A stretch of DNA of 64,000 nt, taken from Desmodus rotundus. Lineage: Eukaryota; Chordata; Mammalia; Chiroptera; Phyllostomidae. The DNA is taken from positions 25,950,470 through 26,014,469 of the forward strand of contig NC_071394.1 of assembly GCF_022682495.2 (NCBI RefSeq), read 5' to 3'. Made by a program: the position numbers and the translations under genes. The notes under the pieces were generated by a model. The model had not been told where the DNA came from. It worked only from the letters and a program-made list of their open reading frames with translations, and made no database searches. The stretch's first letter is position 1. Every line of letters starts with the position of its first letter. Positions 1-10,615 of this stretch are shown here, in pieces.

Positions 1-507
1 GCCTCTATGCTCGTTTACAGGAGCTGCACTTCTGATGCAGGCCCAAGGAAAGCATCCAGATTCCTCATGCTTTTCGGGCCTATTTCTTTATCCCTTGGCG
101 GTAGGACGGGACAGAATCCGTGAGGATTGGTAAACGTTAGGTTTACACATATGCAACATTGGCCGCCTGACAGCAGAGACAGTTAGGGTTCTAAAATCGT
201 CTTTCACAAAAAAAGCAAAAACAACAATCTTAATACAACATTTGCTCTACTTGCACTGGATGTTAGTGATGCAAAAGTGACGTTTTGCAGTCTTCCTCTT
301 GTATGGGAGATTAAACATAAAGTGGTGATTCATGGACCGTTTTCCTACAAAACAGCCTCCTTAGTTTCATGTGAGAAGTTCTCTCTCTTTGAGAAAAGAA
401 TTTGTTCTTCTCATTCCATCCATGAAAAGGCAGGCAGGGTAAAAGGAGAGGGCATTTTTATTCATTGTGTGATTTCGTTGTCTCTTGTCCTTTTCCTTTG
501 TCTTCAG
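1..507. other. Unique sequence, no gene recognised
   Basis: I see no recognised interspersed repeat here. The only structured part is a pyrimidine-rich tract at about 470-505 that leads into the AG at 506-507 and would serve as a splice acceptor for the candidate exon that follows. The short open frame crossing this region has no recognisable domain and starts at a GTG, so I do not call it a gene. Confidence 0.5.
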
Positions 508-545
508 TGCAGGGGACCTCTCAGTGCCCAAAAAGACCTTAAAGA
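508..545 (+). other. Candidate 38-bp internal exon (splice-site evidence only)
   Basis: A long polypyrimidine tract (about 470-505) ends in CAG at 505-507, and 38 bases later a consensus donor GTGAGT starts at 546. Two of the three frames are open through the segment; one reads GDLSVPKKTLK and another RGPLSAQKDLKE. The length is not a multiple of three, so inclusion would shift a reading frame or the exon would be untranslated. I do not recognise the peptide, and such acceptor-donor pairs also arise by chance in mammalian introns. The case rests on how good both sites are and how closely they are spaced. Confidence 0.3.
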
Positions 546-1249
546 GTGAGTGGATCTTACCAACTAGTAGTTAAAGGTGACTAATTTATTTCCTCAGAGA
601 TGTGAGGAGCTGCTTTCTAATACTTCTTCTGCAAAGCTTTTGAATGTAGTGCATTCTATTTTCTCCTATAGGGAATCCTGGGAATTTCATGAAATTCTAT
701 AAGCTTATTTCACATGTACAAAGTTCCCAGTTTTTCTTGACAGTGGAAACGTTAGCAGTTGGGAATAAATTTAACGTATAATAATTGTGCCTTAAACACA
801 ATCGAACTTCCTCTCTTCCTCCTGGTGGCTGTACTCACCAGGAATTTAACAGCAGAGCTGAGAAAGCCTGTTGGCTGGCCTTTCCCAGAGAGGTTCTGTA
901 GCCCTTGAGTGAGGGCTGAAGGGGGGAGGAGACCAATCTTTCTGGCCCCACCTTTCTGAATAAAACTTCTGTAAACTGAGCTGAGGGGTTGGGGAAGAAT
1001 TGGATTGAGATTCCGGCGCCACAGACTCTCAATGTTCTCACCAAGTTTTAGTTGTTTTCTTTCTTTAAAAAAAAAAAAATAAATGTTTCTTCATTGGCTG
1101 TATACCCTAAGGATGACTTTCAGAGACTTTCCATGATATTTTCAAATATTTTTCATCAGTTATGCTTGTTTCGCTGGGGAACAGGTCCATGGAATTCCTC
1201 TAAGTACCCGCCAAAACTGGAGCCTTAGTGTCTGTCGTTTCTTTTTTTT
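546..1249. other. Unique sequence, no gene recognised
   Basis: No repeat family or gene was recognised. An A-run of about 13 bases lies near 1068-1080 and T-rich tracts near 1240-1257. The minus-strand frame at 835-1044 has no recognisable domain. Confidence 0.5.
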
Positions 1250-1692
1250 TCTTTTTAACATATATGTTTGGTTCAAATATTTCTAAATTTTAATGTGAAT
1301 CTTTTTAATGCATGGATTACTTAGAAGTGTATTGCTTAGTTCCCATTTAGGTGGTTTTCTATTTGTCTTTTTATATTGCTTTCTAGTTTTGTTCTACACT
1401 ATACAAAAAGTATACTGCTGGCTTCAATTATTTATGTGTTGAGACTTTCCTATGGCCCAGCATGTTTGTCTTTTAATTGGAATATTTAGTCAGTTTACAT
1501 ATTATGGTAATTATTGGCATGTTTGAAATTAAATCTGTTTTCTATATGTTTGCTCTATCTAAATCTCTCTGCGTTTTTATCCGGGATCATTTTCTTCTGC
1601 CTATATAGTGCTTGTAGAAGGTCAGTATAATTTTGTTGGAACAAATCCCTCATTTTTTTGACTGAAAATGTCTTATGTCACCATTATTTAAA
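1250..1692 (-). mobile_element. Old L1 ORF2 fragment, right-hand part of a split element
   Basis: Read on the + strand, this matches the antisense of the ORF2 region of old mammalian L1 (L1M group): the stretch around a TTAGAAGTGTATTG motif, then TTTTAATTGGAATATTTAG, then a tract resembling GAAAATGTCTTATGTCACC. It carries many substitutions and no open frame. In the expected L1 order it should continue into 2576-3450, but another L1 3' end sits between them. I read it as one ancient element interrupted by a later insertion. Confidence 0.55.
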
Positions 1693-2575
1693 CATTTTTA
1701 ACTAAACTTTTATTTTGAAATACATATAGATCCACATACAGTTGAAAACACAACACAGAGAAAAACCATACGCACTTTACCCACTTATCCCTAAAGGTAC
1801 CATTTTGCAAAACTGTGACACAATGTTACCACCAGGCTATCTCCACTGTTGCAGGCAAGAGGGAGAACATTGCCAGCCCCCACAAGGACCCTCCTGTTGC
1901 TTTTTCACAGCAGACACTTCCCTCCCTCCCCAGCTCCCTCTTTAATCCCTGATCACTGTAACCACTGATCTGTGTTTCATTTCTATTATTTTGTCATATC
2001 AATAATGTTATATAAATGGAGTTATAAAATGTATGACCTTTTGAAAGTGGCTTTTTCACTCAGCAGAATCCTTGGGACGTTCGGGCAGATTTCGGTGCGC
2101 ACCCGCAGTTTGTTCCATTCTAGCACTGAGCAGTATTCTGCGGTATGGAGGTGCTGAAATTTGTTTACCCTCTCACTCATTGGAAGCATCTGCGTTGTTT
2201 CCGCTTATTGGCCATTACGAAGAGAGGTGCTATAAGCATTTGTGTACAAGTTTTTATGTTAGCTTGGTCTCCGTTTCCTTGAAATACTGAGGAATGTAAT
2301 TGCTGAGTCATATGGTAGTTGGGTGGTTAATTTTAAAAAAACTTGTCAAACTGTTTTCCATGGTGGCTGCCACATTTGCATTCCCACCAGCAATGTCTGA
2401 GTGATTCAGTGTCTCTGTAGCCTTGCCAGCATTTGGCATCGCCGCTAATTTTTATTTTAGTCATTTCGATAGGTATGTAGTGATATCTCATTCCGGTTTT
2501 CACTTGTATTTTCCTAGTGGCGAATGATTTTGAAAAATTCGTTTTGTATGCTTGTCGTCAGTATATATTTTTGGG
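1693..2575 (-). mobile_element. L1 3' end, inserted into an older L1
   Basis: The + strand shows the antisense of an L1 3' UTR and ORF2 C-terminus: a region rich in CCCTCCCCAGC near 1925, a TATAAATGGAGTTATAA motif near 2010, CTTTTTCACTCAGCAGAATCC near 2050, then TTTTCCATGGTGGCTGCCA near 2354 and TGATATCTCATTCCGG near 2481, which are standard L1 ORF2 3' landmarks. Its 5' end is truncated near 2575. The divergence suggests L1MB or L1MC age. No target-site duplication could be fixed. Confidence 0.75.
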
Positions 2576-3450
2576 AAAAATATCTCTTCCTGTATTTTGC
2601 TGATTTTCTATTTGAATAATCTATTAAGTTTTCATATTTGTTTGTTTTACTATTGAGTTTTACTTTAAAAAGTCTTTTGTCATTCCTTTAAAGTTAATAT
2701 GAGTTCAAGTTAATATTTTTTGTCTTGCTGCTTTAATATTTTTGTCTTGTCTTTAGTTTTCAGCAGGTTGGTCGTAATGTGCCTTCTTTGTGGGATTTTC
2801 TTTGTAGTTATCCTGTTTGGGGTCAATAGAGCTTCTTAATTCTGTTGTTTTGTATCTTTTGTAAGTTCTGGAAATTTCTCAGCCAATTCTTTTCAAATAT
2901 GGCTTCTGCTCTATCTCTTGATTCTTTCCTTCTTTCCCAAATACATGCTAGCATTTTATCACGTTCCAAACGTCTCTTACGTTCTTTTCTGTATGTTCTA
3001 TTCTTCTTTTCTTCTTGTAGTTCAGTCTAGATATTGTCTGTGATCTATCTTTAATTTCACTAATTTTCTCTTTTGCTGTATCTTCTCTACTCTTCAACCA
3101 TCTGTTGTGTTTGTAATTTCAGTTGTATTTTTGAGTTCTTTAATTTTAATATGTTCCTTTAGGTAGATTTTATTTTTTACATGTGGAACTCTCCATCTTG
3201 CCATCTATTTCCGTGAACACATTGATTATGGTTACTTTAAAACCCCTGTCTGCCACCTGCAGAAGGCGAATCACCTGTGGGTCTATATCTATTGCCTGTT
3301 TTTTTTTACTCTTAGATTTTGGGCAGTTAGGCCTACCCGTCTCCTGGCGTGATTACTGAGTTTGGACTAAATTGGAAGCGATGTATGAAAAACAGTAAGA
3401 GCTCTGGATGATGTCGTATTCTTTTAGAGAGGGTTCATTTTCTCTGGAGT
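2576..3450 (-). mobile_element. Old L1 (L1M or HAL1-like), left-hand part of the split element
   Basis: The + strand reproduces landmarks of an old L1-class consensus in order: TTTTCAGCAGGTTGGTCGTA near 2757, a TTATCCTGTTTGGGG motif near 2809, TCTGGAAATTTCTCAGCCAA near 2867, TTTTAAAACCCCTGTCTGCC near 3235 and TGGGTCTATATCTATTGCC near 3277. No open frame survives. Some bases just after the nested L1 (2576-2690) fit poorly and may be lost or rearranged host-element sequence. Confidence 0.55.
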
Positions 3451-4494
3451 GTAGTTAGAGTAGGGGAAATTTACCTTGGTCCAATTAGGTATTATACTAA
3501 TAGTTCTAGGATGGAAACTAGTTTGGGGGAAGTACATCTATTTCTTGTTTTCCGTTACTTCCAGGGATTCACCCTTTAGTTATGAGACCTGAAAACTTAG
3601 GATGCTGACCAACTCAAACTCCTTGGAACCCTGTACTCCAATTTTTGGCTCCAGAGGGCTATAAGATTGCGGAACTCTCCCTTTACGTTCTTATCCTCTT
3701 TGGTGTATTTTTATGCTTTACTTCTTGTTCTCGTGTATAACACCATTTCGGAAGTGGCAAGTGCTCCAGGGGAAAAACTGCTCAGAATGTTGGGATGACT
3801 TCTTCTCTGTGATTCCTTTAAACACACACACACACACACCCTGAATTTTTATCCCTAAAGTCCTGGATGCTTTTGAATATCTGTACTCCAGTTGTGGTCT
3901 CTCCAGTCTCTGAGAATGCCAAAAGCCTCACACCACTTAAGAATTAGCTAGTTACTTGAAGAGAAAAGCAGAGATAGTGTGAGGAATATCAGGCTAACAT
4001 CAATATATTTTTGTTTTATCTGGGCGCTTAAAGATTTCTTGCCTCTGCTACGTTGATGCCTTCTAACCACTTTCTAAAAAACCCAGCTCTTATTGTTATC
4101 TCACTGAGAGTATTGGTTCAAACACATGAAACTCCATCACAGTGAGAAGGGAAAGGAAAGTTGCCCAAGCCTGTGCAATCCACATATTGGCTTCAGTGAA
4201 GACTGTACTAATTTGGGCACAGTTTTATTTAGGATATTTTCACTATTTTACTTTGCCCATTTTCCTTGATTCAAATATTCCTGATTAGATTTTTCTTGCT
4301 GTATTACTCCTTAGGCCTAAGCCAGATTAAAATTGTTACAGTTCCAACGTGCAGAAAAGATAAGATGGGTTTCTCCTCCTCCTAAGAAATTAAAAATAAA
4401 AACAACTCTCAAGTATATAATAAACATAAATAATTTAATATGTTTATTATGTTCTTTCTGAAAATAGTTCAAATGTAATATTTCCAAAAACGTA
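3451..4494. other. Unassigned AT-rich sequence with a (CA)n tract
   Basis: This may include further decayed L1 sequence up to about 3960, but I could not match it securely. A pure AC dinucleotide tract of about 18 bases lies at 3822-3839. No gene was seen in the rest. Confidence 0.4.
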
Positions 4495-4700
4495 CGGAGC
4501 CAGGTGTCCTGGGCGTAGACCCTGGCTCGGCCAGGTACGAAGTAGGCCTTCATCTTTCTATGCGCAAGTTTCTCCAGGTGTGAAATGTGAACAAAGATTC
4601 GTACTGCCGCATAGGGTTATTGCAATAAGTGGTTTAATATATCTACAGTATCTAGAACAATACTCCACGTACAGTAAGTGCTCAATTAATGTGAAAGATT
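4495..4700 (+). repeat. MIR SINE, + orientation
   Basis: The 3' half of MIR is readable: TTCTCCAGGTGTGAAATG, a GGGTTATTGCAATAAG motif near 4613 and AGTAAGTGCTCAATTAATG near 4673, which is the MIR tail. The 5' half near 4500-4560 is degraded. Confidence 0.65.
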
Positions 4701-4979
4701 ATCCAGCATCAACAGCAACAGCCATAAAATATATCAGCATGTCACTTAAGTCCACTTGTAATAAGTATTTATGATTTACAAATGTTTGAATTACTTGGTA
4801 AATTGACTTGGACTGATGCATAGCCAGAAATTTTTGTGATAAATAGAATTGTTTTCTTTTTTTTTTCTTTTCACTTTTCGGGGGGCTGAGGTAAGGCTTC
4901 CTAGGCTCTGTTAGTGGGAAGACAAAGGAACCATCTCTTTCTGTTGCTCAGCCTTTATTTCCCAGTGGCTGAGCCAGTC

Positions 4980-5065
4980 AGCATTCCCTGAGCACTGCGG
5001 TCCCAGCTGTGCACCAACTGTAGAGTTGTGGGATGAAGAAGATTCCGTCCTTTCCCTGAAGGACT
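4980..5065 (-). repeat. Possible L2 3' end fragment, antisense
   Basis: The order CCTGAGCACTGCGG, GCTGTGCACC and TTCCGTCCTTTCCCTGAAGG resembles the antisense of the L2 3' end (a TGTGCCAGGCACTG-like block followed by a CCTGCCCTCATGGAG-like block). It is short and diverged. Confidence 0.35.
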
Positions 5066-5134
5066 TGGAAGACTTACCGGAGTCAAACAGATAAGCGAGA
5101 ACACACACATTCAGCCCTGTGGCAGGATGTCAGA

Positions 5135-5262
5135 ATTTTAGAATACATTAACTTTATAATCCTCACAACAACCCCAGCACATAGGTACCGAAGCTCAGAG
5201 GACTCTGGTAACTTGCCCAGATGAGAAATGAACCCAGTGCCTCCAAAAAACATGTCCATGGC
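5135..5262 (-). repeat. MIR SINE, - orientation
   Basis: The + strand shows the antisense MIR core: TAATCCTCACAACAACCCCA, an AGCTCAGAGGACTCTG block and AACTTGCCCAGATGAG, followed by GAACCCAGTGCC. This is the usual order for a reversed MIR. Confidence 0.7.
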
Positions 5263-7705
5263 CTTCCCCCAGCATTCGGGCCGTGAGACAGAAGCAGCAA
5301 ACAAAAGGCCTATTATAGTCATGTGCTCATGACCCCAACAACCGGTGAGCTGAGGTGTGTGAACCCAGCTCAAACTGATTTAGTGGCACGTACCAGTTCT
5401 TTCCGACACAGGGGTCAGACTAAACATGCAGCTTTGGTATTTACACAGCAAGTGAAAACATAGTGCAGAAGTATCTTCGAATGGGTATTTTTTAATTCAG
5501 TGAATCATTTTCACCTACGAAAGTGAGTTGTCACTTAACAAATAAAATAGCATGTATTCCTTCAGTGTTGTGGTCTCAAAGTTGGAAAAAGTTCCTCGTG
5601 TGTATCTCCTCTGATCTTTTCAAACTGCATTTGAATTAATGAGCCAAATTGAAAGAAATCTGAGCTCCAAAGAGATCGTCATCACGATTTCAGCCCTGCA
5701 GGAGATCGGTGGCTTTTTTAGCTGTAAGAGGGATCTTTAATCCTAGGTAGTTTGCAAAGGAGAGTAAGTGATGGCAGGTAAGAAGCACGCCACAGAAAAA
5801 AGGATCACACGCGCCCACTTTACATATTAAAGGTCGGTCCGCTGATTATTTTAACTTAAAATGAGTTTAAGCTCAAGTCAGTATATGGTAAAATGTACTT
5901 AGTCTTAAAAATAATATTAAAAAGTTAAAGTGTTAGTTTTTGCTAAATCTCAATTGACACCATGAATTTCAGGAATTTTTAGAACTGAGAACTTCTGGTT
6001 TCAGAGGACGTCACCTATTGGCCAAGAGTGGTACTGCAGTTTTACTACCTTACGTGCTGGATCTGGATGAAGAGAAGCCTTCAGGTAGCGGTGGATTTAG
6101 GGTCAGAGAGCTGATTAAAGCAGGCAGCTCAGACATGTGGGGTCCTGAAAGTCTAGAAGGATTCCCCTCTAGAGAGTGCCAAATGCAAATGCAAAGCTCA
6201 GTGCAGCTCTGGGCTGAACTGAACTCCTCATTACTAGGATGTGCCTTGCAGAACAGAAAACCAGATCTCTGACCAGAACAGACTGCAAATTTGTGTATTG
6301 TGACTGTTACTGCAGTCTGCCCCCAGTGAGACATCCTGACCCATTTAGACAGACATCGGATTCAATGAGCCAATTGTCCCGGTGCAAACAGGTAAATTCT
6401 CTGTCATTAATCTGAAATTAAAAGGAAAGCATTACAGATTGGTTTTACTTTAGCAGTGGTACAGCTAATAACATCGTAAAAATAACTTTTGAAATAAAAA
6501 TATATCTTTTCTTGCCACCGGAGCTGGGACAGAAGTAAAGCAAGAAGAAGATGGAAGGGGAAGATTGCATGGCCAAACAGTTTGGACATTAATCTCATTG
6601 TTCAAGAAGCAATTTCTGTGACTCTGAAGAAATAGTATTCTTTTGGAGTGACAAAAATGTAATCTGCCCAGCTGGCTTAGTTTCCATTTATATTTTGCAA
6701 CACTCCAGAGCTATTCTTTTTTTTTTTCTTTTTTAAGGAGCCAGAATAGAAATCCTGATAATGCTGGCATGGAAAGGTCCTTAGGGTTTTAAGAGCAATC
6801 TCTTCTCCCCTGCTTTTCCCCTTTGCCCTTTGAAGGAGTATATGCTTCCTGAATGTAATTTTCAGAGCACCTTCCTGTGGATTTTATTTCATTGCTTTCA
6901 ATTGACTTTCTGTTATATAGAGGGAGAGTGAAGTAGGAAATAAGCACACGTGTGGTGTTAGAAGTAATCTAGGCTGGTCCTAAAGGAAGTGAAGCTGCTA
7001 TTAGAAAGCGTACAGGACTGTATTTTTTATTCCTCTGCTCTAGGCTGCACTGAACTTTGCATTGGCGGAGCCCTTACCCGTTTACTCCACGCCGAGCCCC
7101 AGAGGGGTGTGGATGAGAGAGCATTTAGGAGGAGAGGATTTCGCACCTGTACCTTGACCCCAACGCAAAGGTCCAAAAAAGTTATACTCTCAGGGTTGTT
7201 TTAAAGTAGCACTGGTTTGACTAGTGGCCCTCATTCTCTCATGCACGTTTTGCGGGGCAGGAATTCTGAGCTCGTCTCCCCGGATCTCCCTGTGCTAGAT
7301 GGTGTCAGGATTATTAGGATTTCTCATCCTACTCTGGGCTGCCACCCTCTCTGTTTCTTGTTTTTCTCTCCATCCCTAGCACGGCTCAGTGCAGAGTGGA
7401 TTCTTATATAGTTTAAAAATGTCTTTTCTTCCAACTTCCCATGAGCTTCTGCTTTTATCCATTTTCTCACAAATAGATTTCATTAGTTCAGAAAACTACC
7501 CCCAGGATTTTTCAGTTTCTTTCCTTTTTGTTCTACAGAGACACGGGCTTCATGCTGGGGATAGCGAGGCTGATGGGAACTTCTGAGTGGCATGCACTTT
7601 CCTGCAAGTGCCAGTAAAGAACAGACACGGAAGTCTTAAAGAGGAAAGTTGCAGGCACTCCTGAGTCACCGCTTCAGGGGGTTGAGGGAGCTGTCCGTGA
7701 TGGTT
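5263..7705. other. Largely unique sequence with a possible splice acceptor
   Basis: No repeat was recognised in most of this stretch. The region 5600-5900 is AT-rich with several ATTAA-type homeodomain core motifs and looks like plausible conserved non-coding DNA, though that needs comparison. T-runs lie near 6717-6735. At 7509-7538 a polypyrimidine tract ends in TTCCTTTTTGTTCTACAG, a good splice acceptor, but no matching strong donor was seen before 7705. The short open frames have no recognisable domains. Confidence 0.45.
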
Positions 7706-7759
7706 GTGGTGTGTGTGTGTGTGTGTGAGATGTATGCACACACACACACACACACCACA
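7705..7759. repeat. Perfect GT/AC inverted repeat (hairpin-forming)
   Basis: The left arm 7705-7727 (TGTGGT followed by a GT run) is the exact reverse complement of the right arm 7737-7759 (an AC run ending ACCACA). Each arm is 23 bases and they are separated by a 9-base loop, AGATGTATG. Single strands could fold into a near-perfect hairpin, and alternating GT/AC tracts can also adopt Z-DNA. It sits about 40 bp upstream of the X-box and CRE cluster. Confidence 0.9.
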
Positions 7760-7800
7760 GTGACAGATGACCTATTGAAATAATTTCAGAGCTGTTCTGT

Positions 7801-7869
7801 GGTTGCTACGACAACCAATGCTCTCTTGGCTTTCATCTGGCCATGTGACAGGGACTTTGACGTCAGCTG
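7801..7869 (+). promoter_or_regulatory. Candidate cAMP-responsive promoter: X-box, CCAAT, E-boxes, CRE
   Basis: Sites in order: an RFX-like imperfect palindrome GGTTGCTACGACAACC at 7801-7816, overlapping a CCAAT box at 7815-7819; E-boxes CATCTG at 7834-7839 and CATGTG at 7842-7847; a perfect CRE TGACGTCA at 7858-7865, overlapping CAGCTG at 7864-7869. CRE is the binding site of CREB/ATF dimers, X-box of RFX factors and CCAAT of NF-Y. There is no TATA box at a sensible distance and no strong CpG island. The density of complete motifs in 70 bp, just upstream of a possible exon, argues for a real promoter. It could instead be an enhancer. Confidence 0.5.
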
Positions 7870-8040
7870 GAGGCAGAGTCTGTGGCTGAGTCCGCACAGT
7901 CAAAGGCCTGTGAGAATCTGGTGGATGCTGGCTGCTGCCGCTCCTGCCACTGCCGCCGCTCCCGCCACTGCTGCTCCCGCTGCTGCTTCCCTGGGGCTGC
8001 GGAGCATGGACTGTTAAATCCTGCGCTTCTTCTGTGTGAG
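7870..8040 (+). other. Candidate first exon (5' untranslated) downstream of the CRE
   Basis: The segment is GC-richer than its surroundings and holds a degenerate GCT/GCC triplet tract at about 7930-7990. It ends in GTGTGAG followed by GTAATTAG, a plausible splice donor at 8041. The last ATG, at 8008, opens only a three-codon frame (MDC, stop), so the segment would be leader sequence. The frame running through it encodes an Ala/Pro-rich tract, which I regard as a by-product of the triplet composition. The start is not determined; I placed it just after the CRE. An inducible alternative first exon is the best reading, but I cannot name the gene. Confidence 0.35.
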
Positions 8041-10167
8041 GTAATTAGTTCCCTTTCTGCACAGTTAGATGTTTTATAGATCCTTGTGGTTTTGCCCTCT
8101 CTCTTACCTACCACAAGTTTCTTTTCATGAGCAATTATTGTACGAGGGGAAGAATGTGAAGTGGCTTCTACTTGCTAATTTCATACGGAGTCTCTGGAAT
8201 TTAGTTACATTTGGATTAATGTTCCATGAAATAGGTGAAAATATAATCGCTGTTCTTGCTCAACACTTGCTAACATGACATTATTTAAAGACACAGATTT
8301 TGCAGCTTGAGCCAAATATTCCCCATCGAATTCCAGGAATCCTCCCTTCAGCACAGCTTTGGGTTTATACACTCCAGCCCTGCCTTGCAATACATTGCTA
8401 ACTTGGTTTTTTTTTTTTTTCTTTTGCAATTGCTACCCTCTTCTGAATCATCCCAGAATAGTTTGGAATTTGGGTTGTATCTTGTTTGCAGCATTCATAA
8501 TTAGCAACACCAGGCACAGCAGGAAAGAACATTATACTATGAAACAAAAGTTGGGGTTTTTCTTGTACATAGGGTATTCTGAAAATACCAGGGAAAACTG
8601 TCAGCAGCTCCCTATTTAGAAAAACATAATCTGGACTATGCCAAGGAAGTTGGGGTGGAAACTCGTGCATGTGGGCATGCAGTGGCTTTTTGGTTGTTAG
8701 AGCAAAGGACATGTTTTCCATATCTTCCTCTGCAAATTCAGCTGTGTCGAGAATTACAGTGGATGGTCTTCGCTAAGGAGTCATGTGAGCTATTGGTATC
8801 TTTAGAAATTGAAATAATTTCTTTGGAAGAAACCAAGAGCCCCAAAACTAAATTCAAACAGATATAGTCACTAAAAATTTGCTCGAGATTATGAGTGATT
8901 TGATAACTGATTCATCATGCCTTTTATTTCTTAATTCCTATAACATCATATAGTGCAAATTGGTTTATTTGCCTTAATGTAGTTCATTTCCTTCCCAAGT
9001 TTAGTGGTTTTGCATTTTCCATCATTGTGCACGAGTTGGATCATTCTGTGGCTTGGAATTCAAAAAAAACCTCTGGTATTGCAGTTAATCAAAGCCTAGA
9101 TGCATAACCGGTTTCTACCTCTTACAGATTTGACAAGGGGGGGGAAAGGCAAATTCAAGAGCAGCACATGTAATATACCTACTATTTTGATGACTAGAAA
9201 TTAATGGTTTAACTATCTATATGAAAAATATGTATTTCATTGTATGTGAATTACATCTCCATTTAATGCAAGCATATATTGCTCTTATTTTTTATGTTCT
9301 TTATTAGTTTCTGAATTCTGATCTCATTTATTTTACTCGGAGATGAGCATTTTCTGACCTACCTAGCTTCAGTGATAAGTGAATAATTGTGGGTGCATCA
9401 GTAATTTCTCAGTGGCTTTCAGGGAGTGAATATTCATTGAACTTGCTGACTTTAGAGATGTCTATGTTTGGTCAGAGCCTCCATGGGGGATTTTCCGAAA
9501 GGCTGATGTGCTTGTACTCAGGGCACACCTCCCGACGCATCTCTTCATTTATCTCATGAGCATAACGCGGTAATGAGCGTGGACTGGACCAGCAGCACTG
9601 CTACTGAAAAGCGCCGTTGTTGATAGAGTACTTTGACGTTTACTTCTTTTTTTTACGCACAATAAGGAGTTACCATGATACTTTTCCAAGTAGTTTTCTT
9701 GATGCTCTTTCTATATTTCAAATTAAGGTTATAAAATGATTGTATTTAGTGCCCTTATAAAATAGGCTGGATTTCAGCACTATTAGATATGAGAACAATT
9801 CAGTGTTGGTGGCAAAATGTTAATGGTAAATGTTATAACTAGATGAAAACAACCTATGCTATGATAGCAGAGATGTTTTTAGAACCTACAGGTCTTCTCT
9901 TATGGCAAAATAAGGGTGGGGAGGGGGGAATGACTGTCAACAGAATCACCTATTTACGACAAGGAAACTATGTTGATTTCAAGGTCAAGTGTGTTTCAGC
10001 TTCAAAAGATACTAGCCAATATTTTCCTCTAGGACTTTTATGGTGTTATGACTTATATTTAAGTAATTGAATAACAATAAAATTTTTTTAAAAAAGATAC
10101 TAGCAAGGAATGATTCACTTTACAAACCCAGCTGTTGCATTACTAAGCATTTTGTGTGTGGTTTCAG
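8041..10167. other. AT-rich unique sequence, no gene recognised
   Basis: It holds a T14 tract at 8407-8420 and a G8 tract near 9137-9144. No repeat family was recognised with confidence. The frames at 8398-8721 (-) and 8359-8619 (+) have no recognisable domains. Confidence 0.45.
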
Positions 10168-10615
10168 GGATTTTTAACCTTTTTGGTGCCGTGGACCTCT
10201 TTGGCAGTCTGGTAAAGCCTGTAGACTCTTCTCAGAATGCTGTTTTTAAATGCATAATATAAGGATAGGGTTTGCAAGATGACAAAGGAAACCACTTTTA
10301 CTGAAACACATTCACCAATTGTTTTAAAAATCGTGATGTGTGCTTTACTTAATAATACAAACTAGCAGGGATAACTACCATCATTTGAGGTAGCGATGAG
10401 AGTAAAAGATATTTCAAGATATTGGTAATGACTATAATGTGACATGAGAACATCCACAATTTTTCTTGGCAACAAAATCACAGGTACTGTGGTTTGTGGC
10501 CTACATTTTAGTGAAAAGAAATACTAAATTTCAGTTTAAGGTTAGTGAAACTAAAGTTGTAATATTTTTTCCATCCAAGTTTCTGGATCCCCTTGAATTC
10601 TATCTACCCCTGAGT
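10168..10615 (+). mobile_element. Ancient interspersed repeat, probably a DNA transposon relic
   Basis: The segment opens with TTTTTAACCTTTTTGGTGCC followed by a GTGGACCTCTTTGGCAGTCT block. It runs through a CACAGGTACTGTGGTTTGTG block near 10480 and ends near CTGGATCCCCTTGAATTC and ATCTACCCCTGAG. I recognise this order from a widely scattered mammalian repeat whose ends are inverted copies (GTGGACC against GGATCCC here), but I cannot recall the family name. It is not coding. Confidence 0.5.

Noticed and set aside
7799..8017. Ala/Pro-rich 72-codon frame as a protein
   Set aside because: The composition follows from the GCT/GCC triplet tract in a likely untranslated leader. The overlapping + and - strand frames are equally long there, which argues against coding.
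7801..8040. Assignment of the promoter to PPARGC1A
   Set aside because: CRE plus E-boxes fits its known inducible alternative promoter, but none of the downstream coding exons expected within the following tens of kilobases was seen.
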